The translations under genes were made by a program, and so were the position numbers. The notes under the pieces were generated by a model. It ran no database searches. It saw nothing but the letters and a program-made list of their open reading frames with translations, and was not told where the DNA came from. Shown piece after piece: positions 16,756-25,583 of a DNA stretch of 64,000 bases (positions within the stretch are counted from its first letter, which is position 1; every line of letters begins with the position of its first letter). Origin of the DNA: Phycisphaerales bacterium (lineage in GTDB: Bacteria; Planctomycetota; Phycisphaerae; Phycisphaerales; UBA1924); contig JADLBU010000058.1 of the NCBI GenBank assembly GCA_020847535.1, forward strand, positions 23,680 through 87,679, given 5' to 3'.

Positions 16756-17934
16756 CTACTCGGTTCGATTGCGAACATTCTGCGAGATGGTGATCAATCG
16801 GCGGATCTCACCGACGGCCAGCTCGATGTTCTGGGATGTCGCCACCGCCGTCTCGGCTTGACGGGCCAGGTCACCGAGCTTCTCAAAGCCGATGAGCGGG
16901 GCGACGCCGGCGATCTGCTGGCACAGCGCCAGGCACTCGGCGACGCGGCTCTGCTTGACCGCCTCGTCGAGCATGCGTGCCTGCTCCTGGACCTCGCTGA
17001 TGAAGCTGTCCACCAGCATCATCGAAGGATGACCTGGAGGGAGGGAGCTGCTGGTCAGGCCTTTGCCATCGTCCATCACCATAAACTCGGCGATTGCCTG
17101 GAGAAGCACGCTCTGCGAGAACGGCTTGGTGATGAACGCCTCGGCCTTGATCGCCCCGGGGGCGGGCTTGGAGTTCTTGGAAGAGAAGGGAAGGATGACG
17201 ATCGCGGGCGTCACGATCCCCGCCTGGCGGAGTTGGGTGAGGATCTGCGTCTCGGGCTTGGAGCTCACAGCGGCGTCGCAGATGATGAGGTCGAGGCCGG
17301 CCTGGGCCTTGGCGATCACCTCGTCGGGCTTGGTGAGGATGTGGAGCCGGATCTGCGTCTCGCGCAGGTAGTGGCGTATGAGTCGCTGGTCGAGTTCGGA
17401 CTGCCCGATGTAGATGAGCGTTCCGCGGAGGGCGGCCGGATCGACACGTTCGAGTGAGAAGGCGCCGGCGTACGGGGAGACCTCGACGTAGTCGGCGATG
17501 CGGATGGGCTCGTCAAACTTGATGCCGATCTCGTGGATGACGCCCGAGAGATGGCTGCAGCGGGCGAGGATGCCCTTGACGGGGACCTGAGACCCTCCGG
17601 CGTGCGGGAGCGTGAGCTCGACCCTGCTGCCGGGGTATAGGTAGGAGCTGTGCAGCACGCTGATGCCGCCGCAGGAGATGTTGCGGCAGGCGACCCGGAT
17701 CGTGGCGCGGCTGCCGCCCAGGTGGGCGATCGTCAGCGGGATGTGAAGGTGCCGGAAGGGCCACCGCACGTACTGTCGGTTGGCGTTGGCGTTCTGCATG
17801 TCCCTGCGGTCAAGCTCATCGAGCAGGGCATTGAGCTTGGCCAGGTCAAGCCGAACCGAGTTGGCCTTGGGCTGCGAGTCGCTGGCATCGGCGGACTTGC
17901 GGGCGGGTGCTGTAGACGTCTTAGCGGTCTGCAT
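16756..17934 (-). CDS. PilZ protein with degenerate receiver and HPt-like domains (copy 1)
   Basis: About 392 residues. The PilZ domain (about 50-155) has an intact c-di-GMP signature: RQYVRWPFR and NISCGG (N-x-S-x-x-G). A receiver-like domain (about 170-285) keeps the phosphoacceptor-position Asp (LIICDAAV) and the ITKP lysine, but the usual acidic pair at its start is replaced by YIGQSELDQ. The C-terminal 90 residues align to an HPt bundle, but the H-x-L-K-G motif reads QQIAG, without the phosphorylatable His. It probably senses c-di-GMP without classical phosphorelay. Start 17934 is preceded by GGGAGA. A tandem paralog follows at 18178-19323. Confidence 0.8.
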   Translation of the reverse strand: MQTAKTSTAPARKSADASDSQPKANSVRLDLAKLNALLDELDRRDMQNANANRQYVRWPFRHLHIPLTIAHLGGSRATIRVACRNISCGGISVLHSSYLYPGSRVELTLPHAGGSQVPVKGILARCSHLSGVIHEIGIKFDEPIRIADYVEVSPYAGAFSLERVDPAALRGTLIYIGQSELDQRLIRHYLRETQIRLHILTKPDEVIAKAQAGLDLIICDAAVSSKPETQILTQLRQAGIVTPAIVILPFSSKNSKPAPGAIKAEAFITKPFSQSVLLQAIAEFMVMDDGKGLTSSSLPPGHPSMMLVDSFISEVQEQARMLDEAVKQSRVAECLALCQQIAGVAPLIGFEKLGDLARQAETAVATSQNIELAVGEIRRLITISQNVRNRTE

Positions 17935-18177
17935 TCTGGCGTTCTCCCACGCGGGGCTCGGAATTACTACGGGGTTGATCGGCGGCTGCACGTGCGTGCA
18001 TCAGGGGTGCTTACGGCCCAGGGTGCAACGAGTCGCGCCCGTACCGATCGCGTAGCCTGTGACGGCGATGCCGTCGCGCGTTCTCGGGTCAACAGGATCG
18101 CAGCGCGATTCCGCCATGAGACAGCAACCGGCCGGCGCAGCGCCCGTCAAGGCCAAGTCACTGGATGCGAACCGGTG

Positions 18178-19323
18178 TCAGGTGGAGCGCTTGGCCCGGC
18201 GGCAGCAGTTGATAAGCCGTCGCAACTGCGTGATCGCCTTCTCAACCTCTTGGGCGGTCGATGCGGCGCTCTCGGCCTGGCGGGCGATCCCGGCCAGTCC
18301 ATCGAAGCCAACCGTCGGGGCGATCCCGGCGACCTGCTGGCAGATGTTCAGGCAGACTTCGAGCGAACGTGTGCGGATCGCCTCTTCGAGCGTATCGGCC
18401 TGCTGCGAGAGCTCAGCAAGAAAGCCATCCAGCAGCGACATCGAGGGATGCCCGCGGGGGAGCGATGTCACGATCATGCCCTTGGAATCCTCCATCGCCA
18501 TGAACTCGGCGATCGCCTGGAAGAGCGTGGTCTGCACGATGGGCTTGGTGATGTAGGCGTCGGCCTTTTCGGCGGTGATGCGCGGCGCTGCGCCGCTGGC
18601 GATCATGACGATGGGCGCGATGATGCCCGTGTGGCGCAGGAAGGCGAGGACGGTGGGGTTCAGCTTCGCGTCAAAGTCCGAGTCCAGCAGGATCAGGTCG
18701 GCATCGGCGGCGACCTTCAGGAGCGGCTCCCCGCTGGCGGAAATGAGGTTGACGCGCACGGCGGTGCCGCGGAGGTGGTGGGAGACCAACTGCTGGTCGA
18801 GCTTGGAGCCGCCGACCATGAGCAGCGCGCCGTTGAGGGATTTGGGATCGACGCGTTCGAGCGAGAACGCGGCCGCGTTGGGGCCGAGGTTGACAAAGTC
18901 GTTGATGCGGATGGGCTCGTCGAACTGGATGCCCACCTCGTGGACGATCCCTGAAAGGTGGCTGCACCGGACGACCTTGCCCGGCACCTCGACGTAGTGG
19001 CCCGAGACGTGAGGAAGAGATACCTGGCACGCCCGTCCGGGGTGGACGTAGGCGTTGTGGAGCAAACCCAGGCCGCCGCACGAGAGATTGCGGCACGCGA
19101 CACACATGGTCGCCTTCGAGCCCCCGGTGTGGCAGATCGTCAGCTGGACGCAGATCTGGCGGAACGGCCAGCGCACGAATTTACGCTTGCTGTGCGCACG
19201 CTTGCCATCCTTGCCATCCAAGAGGTCAAGCAGCGCGTTGAGCCGGCCCGCATCCAGCCTCACCGAGTTCGCCCGGATGGGCTCGGCGGCCTTGGCCGCG
19301 TTTGTCGCGTCGGGACTTATCAT
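18178..19323 (-). CDS. PilZ protein with degenerate receiver and HPt-like domains (copy 2)
   Basis: About 381 residues from the ATG at 19323 (GGAG upstream); ATG 19401 is an alternative that adds 26 residues. The architecture is the same as copy 1. The PilZ motifs are RKFVRWPFR and NLSCGG. The receiver-like domain has Asp in LILLDSDF and Lys in ITKP, but GGSKLDQ stands where the acidic pair should be. The HPt-like tail has QQVAG in place of H-x-L-K-G. Both copies share SVRLD-x2-(K/R)LNALLD near the N-terminus and GHPSM before the HPt region, so they are recent tandem duplicates. Loss of the same key residues in both suggests it happened before duplication. Confidence 0.8.
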   Translation of the reverse strand: MISPDATNAAKAAEPIRANSVRLDAGRLNALLDLLDGKDGKRAHSKRKFVRWPFRQICVQLTICHTGGSKATMCVACRNLSCGGLGLLHNAYVHPGRACQVSLPHVSGHYVEVPGKVVRCSHLSGIVHEVGIQFDEPIRINDFVNLGPNAAAFSLERVDPKSLNGALLMVGGSKLDQQLVSHHLRGTAVRVNLISASGEPLLKVAADADLILLDSDFDAKLNPTVLAFLRHTGIIAPIVMIASGAAPRITAEKADAYITKPIVQTTLFQAIAEFMAMEDSKGMIVTSLPRGHPSMSLLDGFLAELSQQADTLEEAIRTRSLEVCLNICQQVAGIAPTVGFDGLAGIARQAESAASTAQEVEKAITQLRRLINCCRRAKRST

Positions 19324-19651
19324 CCGCTGCTGCTCCGGTTCGCAGTCCGGGGAGAAATCCCCACAGAGGCTCTTGGAATCGGCGGCATCCGCGCTTTCCA
19401 TGTCGGGCGAACCTGGGAACTGGAGATAGTGCGGGTGGATGTGGCGCGGATGCGCGGGTTGTGCGGGCATCCGCCGGTTTTCGGACCGGATCAGTTCGTA
19501 CGATCCGCACAGACCGTCGCAACATGGAGTTGGCTGTCTGGAATGTTCAAAGGGGGGCTGCCCAGGGCACAGAACCGACCCTCCCAATTCCCGATACGAT
19601 GCATTCCCGGCACCGCCAACCCAGCGGGCGCCCTTCTGAGAGGATCCAGCC

Positions 19652-20698
19652 ATGCCAAGCATGAGAGAACCTACCCGGCGGAGCTTTCTCTACACGGTCG
19701 CGGCGGCGGGGGTCGCCGGAATGATCGCCCCGGCGATCCGGGCCTCGAACAAGTCCGGTAAGGGTCCGATCATCGTCGGCAGCGGGAGCCACTCCTACGA
19801 AGTCATTCACGACTGGGGCACGCTGCCCAAGACGATCGCCTACGGCAACACGCACGGCGTCTGCGAGGATGCCCAAGGCAACATCCACATCAAACACACG
19901 GTCGGGGCGGGTTCCGAGTCATCCGATGCGGTCGTCGTCTTTGACAAGGATGGCAAGCTCGTCCGGAGCTGGGGTGCGGAGTTCAAGGGAGGCGCCCACG
20001 GCCTGCACCTGGCCAAGGACAAGAGCGATGAGGTGCTGTACCTTTGCGATCCGGCCCGGGGGCTGGTGGTCAAGACGGACCTGGCGGGCAAGGAGATCTG
20101 GCGGCGCGATTGCCCGATGGACTCCAAGGCGTACGGGAACAAGGGTGAGTATCACCCGACCAACATCGCCGTCGGCCCGAACGGGGATGTCTATGTCGCC
20201 GATGGCTACGGGAAGAGCTGGATTCATATATATAGCAGCGGGGGGGACTACCTCCGGTCCTTTGGCGGTCCCGGGGCGGAGCCCGGTCAGATGTCCTGTC
20301 CGCACGGGATTGCCCTCGATGAGCGCTCCGGCACGCCGCGGCTGGTGGTTGCCGACCGATCCAATCGCCGGCTGCAGTACTTCACGCTTGATGGGAAGCA
20401 CGATGGCTTCGTGAAGGATGAGCTCCGGGCGCCGTGCCACTTCCACTTCCACGGGGCCGACATGGTTATCCCGGACCTGGAAGGACGCGTTACGGTGTTC
20501 GACAAGGACAACAAGCTGATCGCACACCTGGGGGATGGCTGGACGGACAAGGGCTTTGAGCTGCGCGACAAGCAGCGGGACAAGTTTGTCCCCGGCAAGT
20601 TCATCGCCCCGCACAGCGCCATCTTCGACCGCTCGGGCAATATCTATGTCGTCGAGTGGGTGGAGGTGGGCCGGGTGACCAAGCTCAAGAGGGTGTAA
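19652..20698 (+). CDS. Tat-exported NHL-repeat beta-propeller protein
   Basis: 348 residues. The N-terminus has a twin-arginine signal (PTRRSFLYTVAAAGVAGMI, with Ala-containing cleavage near residue 30), so it is exported folded. The rest is built of NHL-type propeller repeats, for example GNTHGVCEDAQGNIHI, HPTNIAVGPNGDVYVADG, CPHGIALDERSGTPRLVVAD and HSAIFDRSGNIYVVEW. That arrangement suggests a six-bladed propeller. No catalytic motif of peptidylglycine lyase is evident, so it may be a binding protein or an uncharacterised enzyme. RBS GAGAGG precedes the start. Confidence 0.82.
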   Translation: MPSMREPTRRSFLYTVAAAGVAGMIAPAIRASNKSGKGPIIVGSGSHSYEVIHDWGTLPKTIAYGNTHGVCEDAQGNIHIKHTVGAGSESSDAVVVFDKDGKLVRSWGAEFKGGAHGLHLAKDKSDEVLYLCDPARGLVVKTDLAGKEIWRRDCPMDSKAYGNKGEYHPTNIAVGPNGDVYVADGYGKSWIHIYSSGGDYLRSFGGPGAEPGQMSCPHGIALDERSGTPRLVVADRSNRRLQYFTLDGKHDGFVKDELRAPCHFHFHGADMVIPDLEGRVTVFDKDNKLIAHLGDGWTDKGFELRDKQRDKFVPGKFIAPHSAIFDRSGNIYVVEWVEVGRVTKLKRV

Positions 20699-20712
20699 CC
20701 GCGAACCGGACC

Positions 20713-21267
20713 ATGGATGCGCCGGTGACCAGAGCCAGGTGGCGTCGTCGCATGCGCAAGCGAGCGATCTGCTTCGTGAGCCTGCTCGCGGTCGCGGCCG
20801 CACTGCAGGCCGTTTCGCTGGCGAGCCGGTTCTGCAGCGTCGGCTATCGCCGCGGCCATCGGATGGTCGAGCTTCGCGATGGGACGGTCGGCTATTACTC
20901 GAATCCCGGGTATAAGAACTTCGTGTGGCTGGATCAGGCGCGCAAGGAAGGCTTGATGATCACCGGGGCCGCCAAGGCGCCGCCGGGCCAGTACAGGCTG
21001 TACAGGAATAACGGGCGGTTGATGGAGCTCTACGTCAGGCTTCGGGACATCAGCCTGCCGCTGGTGTTGCCGGCTGCGTGGCTCTTCTGGAGGTGGTTTC
21101 AGGATTGGCGCCGCGACCGTCCGGGGCATTGCTTTGCGTGCGGATACGACCTGCGCGGTGTACCGCGCGGAGAGAGTGGTTCTGTTTCATGCCCCGAGTG
21201 CAGCGCCGTCGATGATTGCTTGCCATGTCCCGCAATCCCCCCTCACCCCCGCAATCCTCACGAGTAG
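20713..21267 (+). CDS. Membrane protein with C-terminal zinc ribbon (CGYDLRG type)
   Basis: 184 residues. There are two hydrophobic segments, at about 17-36 (ICFVSLLAVAAALQAVSLA) and 112-128 (LPLVLPAAWLFWRW), followed by a zinc-ribbon-like segment CFACGYDLRG and CPECS. This tail is a frequent planctomycete module of unknown role. It starts 14 bases after the NHL gene stop, and its last 43 bases overlap the murG start. The very basic N-terminus fits inside-positive topology, leaving the ribbon in the cytoplasm. Confidence 0.68.
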   Translation: MDAPVTRARWRRRMRKRAICFVSLLAVAAALQAVSLASRFCSVGYRRGHRMVELRDGTVGYYSNPGYKNFVWLDQARKEGLMITGAAKAPPGQYRLYRNNGRLMELYVRLRDISLPLVLPAAWLFWRWFQDWRRDRPGHCFACGYDLRGVPRGESGSVSCPECSAVDDCLPCPAIPPHPRNPHE

Positions 21268-22460
21268 GCGCCGCCGCGTCAGGCCGTGAGGGCCGGCGAG
21301 CGGTCGTGTTCGCCGGCGGGGGGACGGGCGGCCACATTTTTCCGGGATTGGCGATCAGCGAGGAACTCGGCAGGATTGCGATCGCCAAAGGCCTGGAGAT
21401 TCGCTGCTTGTTCGCGGTCTCGCGGCGTGCGCTGGATTCCCAGATCTTGAGCGGCATCGGCGCTGAGTTCGAGGTGATCCCGGCCGAGCCGCTCTCACTG
21501 AGGCCGCGCGGGATGCTCCGGTTCGTGTCATCGTGGGGAAAGGCGGTGCGGACTTCCCGGGCGCTGCTCGCGCGGCTCAAGCAGGAGTGTGCCGGAGGGG
21601 TGCAGGTAGCAGCGATGGGGGGGTTCGTCGCCGCTCCCTTCGTGCAGGCTGCAAGGGTCGAGCGCGTGCCGGTGATGCTGGTCAACCTGGATGCGGTGCC
21701 GGGCCGGGCGAACCGATGGATCGCCGGCAGGGCTGCGGCGGTCTACAGCGCAGCTCCGGTGGAAGCAGATGACCTGGGTCCGGCGGCTCGCGTGCATGTG
21801 ATCCCGCCGATCGTGCGCAGCGCGGCGATCGCTCCGGGGTCGCCGCAGGAATGCCGGCGGCTGCTGGGGCTGGATCCGGGACGGCCGACGCTGATGGTGA
21901 CGGGGGCGAGCCAAGGGGCTAAGTCGATCAATGGGTTTGTGACTGCGCTGGTCACGATGCACGCCGCGCAGTTGCTGGCCGAGGGTTGGCAGATCGTGCA
22001 CCAGACAGGGCGGGGAGAGGATGCGGCGATCCGTGCGGTGTATGCGAAGGTGAATGTGCCCGCGGTGGTCGAGCCGTTCTTCGATCGGATGGGGGTGCTG
22101 TGGGGGGCGGCGGATGTGGCGATCAGCCGGTGCGGAGCGGGGAGCGTCGCGGAGGCATGGGCGAATGTGACGCCGACGGTGTTTCTGCCGTACCCGTATC
22201 ACAAGGATCAGCACCAGAAGCGCAACGCGGAGGTGCTGGTGAAGGCGGGGGCGGGGATTCTGTGCGATGACCTGGTGGATGTGGAGGCGAACCTGGCGGC
22301 GGTGGGGCCCTTGGTGCTGGCGGTGATGAGGGATCCGGAGAGCCGGGAGCAGATGCGCAGCGCGTATCGGGGGCTGGGGCCGGCGGATGGGGCGCGGAGG
22401 ATTGCGCGGGTGATCGCGGATGACGCGAGCCATTCTTCCTGTCGAGTATTCAAGGAATGA
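21225..22460 (+). CDS. murG: UDP-GlcNAc:lipid-linked MurNAc-pentapeptide GlcNAc transferase
   Basis: 411 residues. MurG makes lipid II from lipid I at the inner face of the membrane. The N-terminal signature VVFAGGGTGGHIFPGLAISEEL and the C-terminal donor-site region (SRCGAGSVAEAW, PYPYHKDQHQKRNAEVL) are intact, as is VTGASQGAKSIN. The N-terminal 25 residues before the signature are a short Ser/Pro-rich extension. It is away from any dcw cluster and overlaps the preceding membrane-protein gene by 43 bases. Its presence means this planctomycete makes peptidoglycan precursors. Confidence 0.93.
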   Translation: MSRNPPSPPQSSRVGAAASGREGRRAVVFAGGGTGGHIFPGLAISEELGRIAIAKGLEIRCLFAVSRRALDSQILSGIGAEFEVIPAEPLSLRPRGMLRFVSSWGKAVRTSRALLARLKQECAGGVQVAAMGGFVAAPFVQAARVERVPVMLVNLDAVPGRANRWIAGRAAAVYSAAPVEADDLGPAARVHVIPPIVRSAAIAPGSPQECRRLLGLDPGRPTLMVTGASQGAKSINGFVTALVTMHAAQLLAEGWQIVHQTGRGEDAAIRAVYAKVNVPAVVEPFFDRMGVLWGAADVAISRCGAGSVAEAWANVTPTVFLPYPYHKDQHQKRNAEVLVKAGAGILCDDLVDVEANLAAVGPLVLAVMRDPESREQMRSAYRGLGPADGARRIARVIADDASHSSCRVFKE

Positions 22461-22479
22461 TTGTGTATCTTGTGAAAAG

Positions 22480-22508
22480 GGCGCCCGGGCGGTGTCCACC
22501 TGGGCGCC
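22480..22508 (-). terminator. Hairpin between murG and the copy B remnant
   Basis: The arms GGCGCCC and GGGCGCC (22480-22486 / 22502-22508) are extended by GGTG/CACC. Read leftward the stem is followed by CTTTTC, so it suits the minus-strand genes; it may also stop murG transcripts. Confidence 0.6.
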
Positions 22509-22528
22509 TGGATTTGCGGGAGGGACAT

Positions 22529-23218
22529 TTACGGCTTGGTCAAGGTATCCATCGGCTCGGCCTCGCCCAGCGTGCGCGCAACCCACGAGTTGGGGTTGTT
22601 GATGTGGTAGAGTCGCCAGGTGTTGAAGAGCAGCGAGTCGGCCATCCCGACGTAGTTGTCCCCGTTGAGATCGCCGTGGACCCAGTTGCAGCCGGATTGG
22701 CCCTGGTAGTCCGCGTAGGCGGCGTTGAAATCGGACTGGTCAGTTGAATTGACAACGCCATCGCCGTTGAAGTCCGCACGGTTGGCGAGCGTGCCGAAGT
22801 CGTAGACCCGCTTCATGAACTCGATCAGACTGGCCGCATCTGCGGAGGCGGGATTCGTACCGATGCTCTCGACACCCTGGCAAGACAACACGAACCCACG
22901 CTGGGTCCAGGCGAGCACATGGTTCATGTGATTGATCTGAAAGTAGGCGGTATCGGTGTGGTCGAGCACCACCACGAGTTCTGTCCTGTCGGCCTCCGAC
23001 GACACATCCCAAGATTTGTTGATGTCAAAGGCCTGCATGAAATCATCGATCGCGATCGCCGGCGTGTGCCGCACCTGCGGCATATCGAGATCGTAATTCG
23101 GCGGCGTGTATTCATCCTCGATGGGGATCGCCTCGGCACCGAGAAAGTGCTGGTCTTCGCCGGGCGCGTAAAGCGGGCAGTACGGAAGCTCCTTGAACAG
23201 GTTCCAGGAACCCTCCAC
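22529..23218 (-). pseudogene. 5'-truncated copy of the dockerin gene (copy B')
   Basis: 229 residues can be read from a GTG at 23218. They align to the C-terminal half of the 484-residue protein at 12278-13732: PYCPLYAPGED-HFLGAE, SWDVSS, WTQRGFVL, EFMKRVYDFGT, DFNGDGVVNSTDQSDF and CNWVHGDLNGDNY. About 250 N-terminal residues, including the signal peptide, are missing, and the space back to copy A' is only 90 bases. So a deletion has joined A' directly to the middle of B'. Without export it is unlikely to work as its parent does. The frame has stayed open, which could mean recent loss or some remaining use. Confidence 0.7.
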
Positions 23219-23308
23219 CCCGTACGCTCACGCAGCACGGGGCGATAGAACAACCATCGCGGCGGTGTACGCACGCGCGGCCATCGCCGCGATCAATAGT
23301 TCAGGCAA

Positions 23309-23998
23309 TCAGCGCCGACGGCGGCGCTTGATAACGAAGATTCCCCCAAGCAATGCAACGAACGCACCCCCGGGCGCAGGGATTGGCACCTGGATCGGCG
23401 TGTCGGGCTCGGTTTCATACGCCCATTGGAGGGCGATGTCGTACTCCGCAAAGAGAATCCAGCCGTAGTGCCAGCGGTCGGCGATCTTGACACGCAAGGC
23501 GATGTACGCGAGCGGACTGATCGCCGGAGTGCCTTCGGAAAGGGTGTCACTTCCAGGAGCGTGGGAAAAATAGGTACTTGATCCCTTCCAGTCAGCTTGG
23601 CTGGAGATCACCTCGCCAGGAAAGTACTCGCGAGTGACCTTTGGCGCGATCCATTGATCATTCCACCACAGCACAACCGGCTCATCCGTCAACGGCGTCT
23701 GTACGCCGTCTTCCCCATAGAGAAACCGGCGGGCTGCACTGGAACTTGATTGGTTGGGCCTGTACCACTTCCCGATCGTGCCTGGTAGCCGCTCACCGGA
23801 CTGCTCGGACGCCGGTCGCGTGATGTCAAGAAGCGTGCCCGGGTACTCTCCAACATCATCCCCAGGGACGTCAAGGCCGGTGACCCACTTGAACGTGCCG
23901 TCGAAGTTATCGTGGATGACCACCGCCGCACCGGCACACTCAATCGCCGCGGCGAGCAGAGCGATCCCAGCACAGGTTCCGAGAACTCGCCCGTTCAT
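23309..23998 (-). CDS. Secreted protein with PEP-CTERM-like tail (copy A')
   Basis: 229 residues from the ATG at 23998, chosen over the upstream in-frame ATG at 24037 because GAGGGAG precedes it and the signal peptide (VLGTCAGIALLAAAIECAG) starts here. The tail IPAPGGAFVALLGGIFVIKRRRRR is a clear PEP-CTERM-like anchor: Pro motif, hydrophobic helix, Arg cluster. It is a paralog of 11461-12153, in inverted orientation, and is also preceded by a G run at nearly the same distance. Function unknown; probably displayed at or released from the cell surface. Confidence 0.76.
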   Translation of the reverse strand: MNGRVLGTCAGIALLAAAIECAGAAVVIHDNFDGTFKWVTGLDVPGDDVGEYPGTLLDITRPASEQSGERLPGTIGKWYRPNQSSSSAARRFLYGEDGVQTPLTDEPVVLWWNDQWIAPKVTREYFPGEVISSQADWKGSSTYFSHAPGSDTLSEGTPAISPLAYIALRVKIADRWHYGWILFAEYDIALQWAYETEPDTPIQVPIPAPGGAFVALLGGIFVIKRRRRR

Positions 23999-24052
23999 CC
24001 AGAACTCCCTCGGGGCATTGCCGGGCGGCAGCGCCACGATTCCATACGCTAA

Positions 24053-24075
24053 CCCCCCCCCCCCTCGGTTTCAAC
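24053..24075 (-). repeat. GTTGAAACCGA followed by a run of 12 G, upstream of copy A'
   Basis: Read on the minus strand, GTTGAAACCGA (24075-24065) leads into 12 G (24064-24053), 54 bases before the copy A' start. It mirrors the GTTGCAACC-G16 element before copy A. The shared spacing in two otherwise diverged upstream regions argues that the tract is functional or part of the duplicated unit. Confidence 0.78.
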
Positions 24076-24146
24076 ACATTTCCTTCTTTACGCATTCTTG
24101 CCACGGTCGTCGTCAAACCTGTGGCGTGTACAAGGCCGTGGGGTGT

Positions 24147-24196
24147 GTTCACTGGCATGTGAACATTGCGCGGTGGGCTATCACTGGTTTGTGAAT
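24147..24196. promoter_or_regulatory. Two inverted-repeat sites TCAC-N6-GTGA, 32 bases apart
   Basis: GTTCACTGGCATGTGAAC (24147-24164) and ATCACTGGTTTGTGAAT (24180-24196) are two copies of TCACTGG-N2-TGTGAA. Their centres are 32 bases apart, three helical turns. They lie in the 641-base divergent region between copy A' (leftward) and the pseudopilin operon (rightward), as expected for a dimeric regulator binding twice on one face. The regulator is unknown. Confidence 0.5.
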
Positions 24197-24233
24197 CCTC
24201 GGGTCGGCAGAGGCGGAAGGTAGACGCCTCAGC

Positions 24234-24252
24234 CACAGGCGGGACGCCTGTG
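24234..24252. repeat. Palindrome CACAGGCG-GGA-CGCCTGTG
   Basis: An 8-bp perfect stem with a 3-base loop lies in the intergenic region 23999-24639. It resembles short dispersed palindromes of GC-rich bacteria. I saw no second copy in this window. The rest of this region up to 24639 shows no gene. Confidence 0.45.
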
Positions 24253-24639
24253 CCACGAGCACATGTAGTGAGCGGAGATCCGTATGAGTTATCGGATCGG
24301 CGGCTGTACGCCGACGCATGAGTGCGGCGGGGCGTGGCGGCCCGCGCGTCGCGTGCAGCCGTTACAGGCGTGCATCGTTGCGCGATCTTGCGCTCAGAGG
24401 GGTCAATGCGGCCTGTGGTGTATCCGATGTTCTTCTCTGCCGGGCACCGTGTCCGGCGCCCGGGCCCGTGTGTGCTGTGGAGCGTACGGGCCCCGCGAGT
24501 GAGTGTGGCGATCGGAGCGAGGGGCCCGTCGTCGCGTTTGGGGAATCGGCCGCGAGTGTCGCGGCCCCCCGTCGAGCTGAGCCGGCCCGGGCGTGAGCAG
24601 GGACCGGGTCTGGAATCTGAAGTGCAAGGAGCCGCAGGC

Positions 24640-25074
24640 ATGAGCATTCGTCGAACGGTTCGCAAGGGATTTACGCTGGTCGAAATCCTGATCGTGGTGG
24701 TGATCCTGGGCATTCTGGCCGCGATCGTGGTGCCGCAGTTCACCAACGCCACGCAGGATGCGCAGGCGGGCAACATCAAGGCCCAGCTGGACACGCTGAA
24801 CAACCAGATCGAGTTGTTCCGGGCGCGTGAGAACGTGTACCCGGACCTGGAAGGCAGCGGCTGGGGTGACGCCGCGACCGCCGACACGATGATCGGCGAT
24901 GGGTACATCAAGGCGATGCCGGTCAACCCCTTCAACGGCTCGTCGAGCGTCGGAGACGATGCTGCCGCCGACGGCTGGCACGTCTACGACAGCAACGGGG
25001 ATGGCGAGTGGGATTCGCTGGGCGCCACCAACTTCGATGAGGACACCGGCGAGATCACCCCCGGCGAAGTTTGA
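24640..25074 (+). CDS. Type II pseudopilin, GspG-like (1)
   Basis: 144 residues. A short basic leader (MSIRRTVRKG) ends at the prepilin peptidase site G/FTLVEILIVVVILGILAAIV, with the invariant Glu at +5. The C-terminal domain ends with DSNGDGEWDSLGATNFDEDTGE, an acidic calcium-type loop as in GspG major pseudopilins. It is the first gene of a rightward cluster of three prepilins, a secretin and a TPR protein. RBS AAGGAG precedes the ATG. It most likely forms a short periplasmic pseudopilus. No assembly ATPase or GspF-like platform gene is present in the cluster. Confidence 0.88.
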   Translation: MSIRRTVRKGFTLVEILIVVVILGILAAIVVPQFTNATQDAQAGNIKAQLDTLNNQIELFRARENVYPDLEGSGWGDAATADTMIGDGYIKAMPVNPFNGSSSVGDDAAADGWHVYDSNGDGEWDSLGATNFDEDTGEITPGEV

Positions 25075-25151
25075 TCGAGTCTGCGCTCTGTAATCTGTTC
25101 ACCGGCCGCTTCCTTGACGGGAGCGGCCGGCTTGGTGTCGGGAGACTGCCG

Positions 25152-25583
25152 ATGTGTAAGTCCAAGGCGTTCACGCTGATCGAGATCCTGATCGTGGTCG
25201 TGCTGCTGGGGATCCTCGCGGCGATCGTGGTGCCGCAGTTCTCCAACGCGACCCAGGAGTCCAAGCTTCGTGCGACCTTGGAGCAGCTCCACCACCTTCG
25301 CAACGCGCTGGATGTGTACGGTGTGCAGCACAACAACCAGTTTCCGGCGGTCGTGGCCGGTGATGCGACCTGGGCGGAGCTGAACACGATGGGGTACCTG
25401 AAGCGCTCACCGCTGAACAACTGGGTGGGCGGGGACAACGCGACCCACATCAGCGTCGGCGATGCGGCCGACTCCGCGTACCACACCGCGTATGGCTGGA
25501 TCTACAAGGCGCCGACCGCAGCGACCGGACCGATGGTCTGGGCCGCGGGCTTTGACGCCGCCGACGAGCCCTTTGATCCGTGA
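25152..25583 (+). CDS. Type II pseudopilin, GspG-like (2)
   Basis: 143 residues, with a very short leader (MCKSKA/FTLIEILIVVVLLGI) and Glu at +5. The first 45 residues are nearly the same as the preceding pseudopilin (AAIVVPQFSNATQ versus AAIVVPQFTNATQ), but the C-terminal domains differ: this one ends in a Trp/Ala-rich region (YGWIYKAPTAATGPMVWAAGF) without the acidic loop. It probably arose by tandem duplication with divergence of the head domain. It starts 77 bases after the first gene, with RBS GGGAGA. Confidence 0.87.
   Translation: MCKSKAFTLIEILIVVVLLGILAAIVVPQFSNATQESKLRATLEQLHHLRNALDVYGVQHNNQFPAVVAGDATWAELNTMGYLKRSPLNNWVGGDNATHISVGDAADSAYHTAYGWIYKAPTAATGPMVWAAGFDAADEPFDP

Noticed and set aside
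11461..24037. Inversion of the 11.5-24 kb segment through the inverted A-B copies
   Set aside because: The copies look too diverged at DNA level for homologous recombination, although the G tracts are alike.
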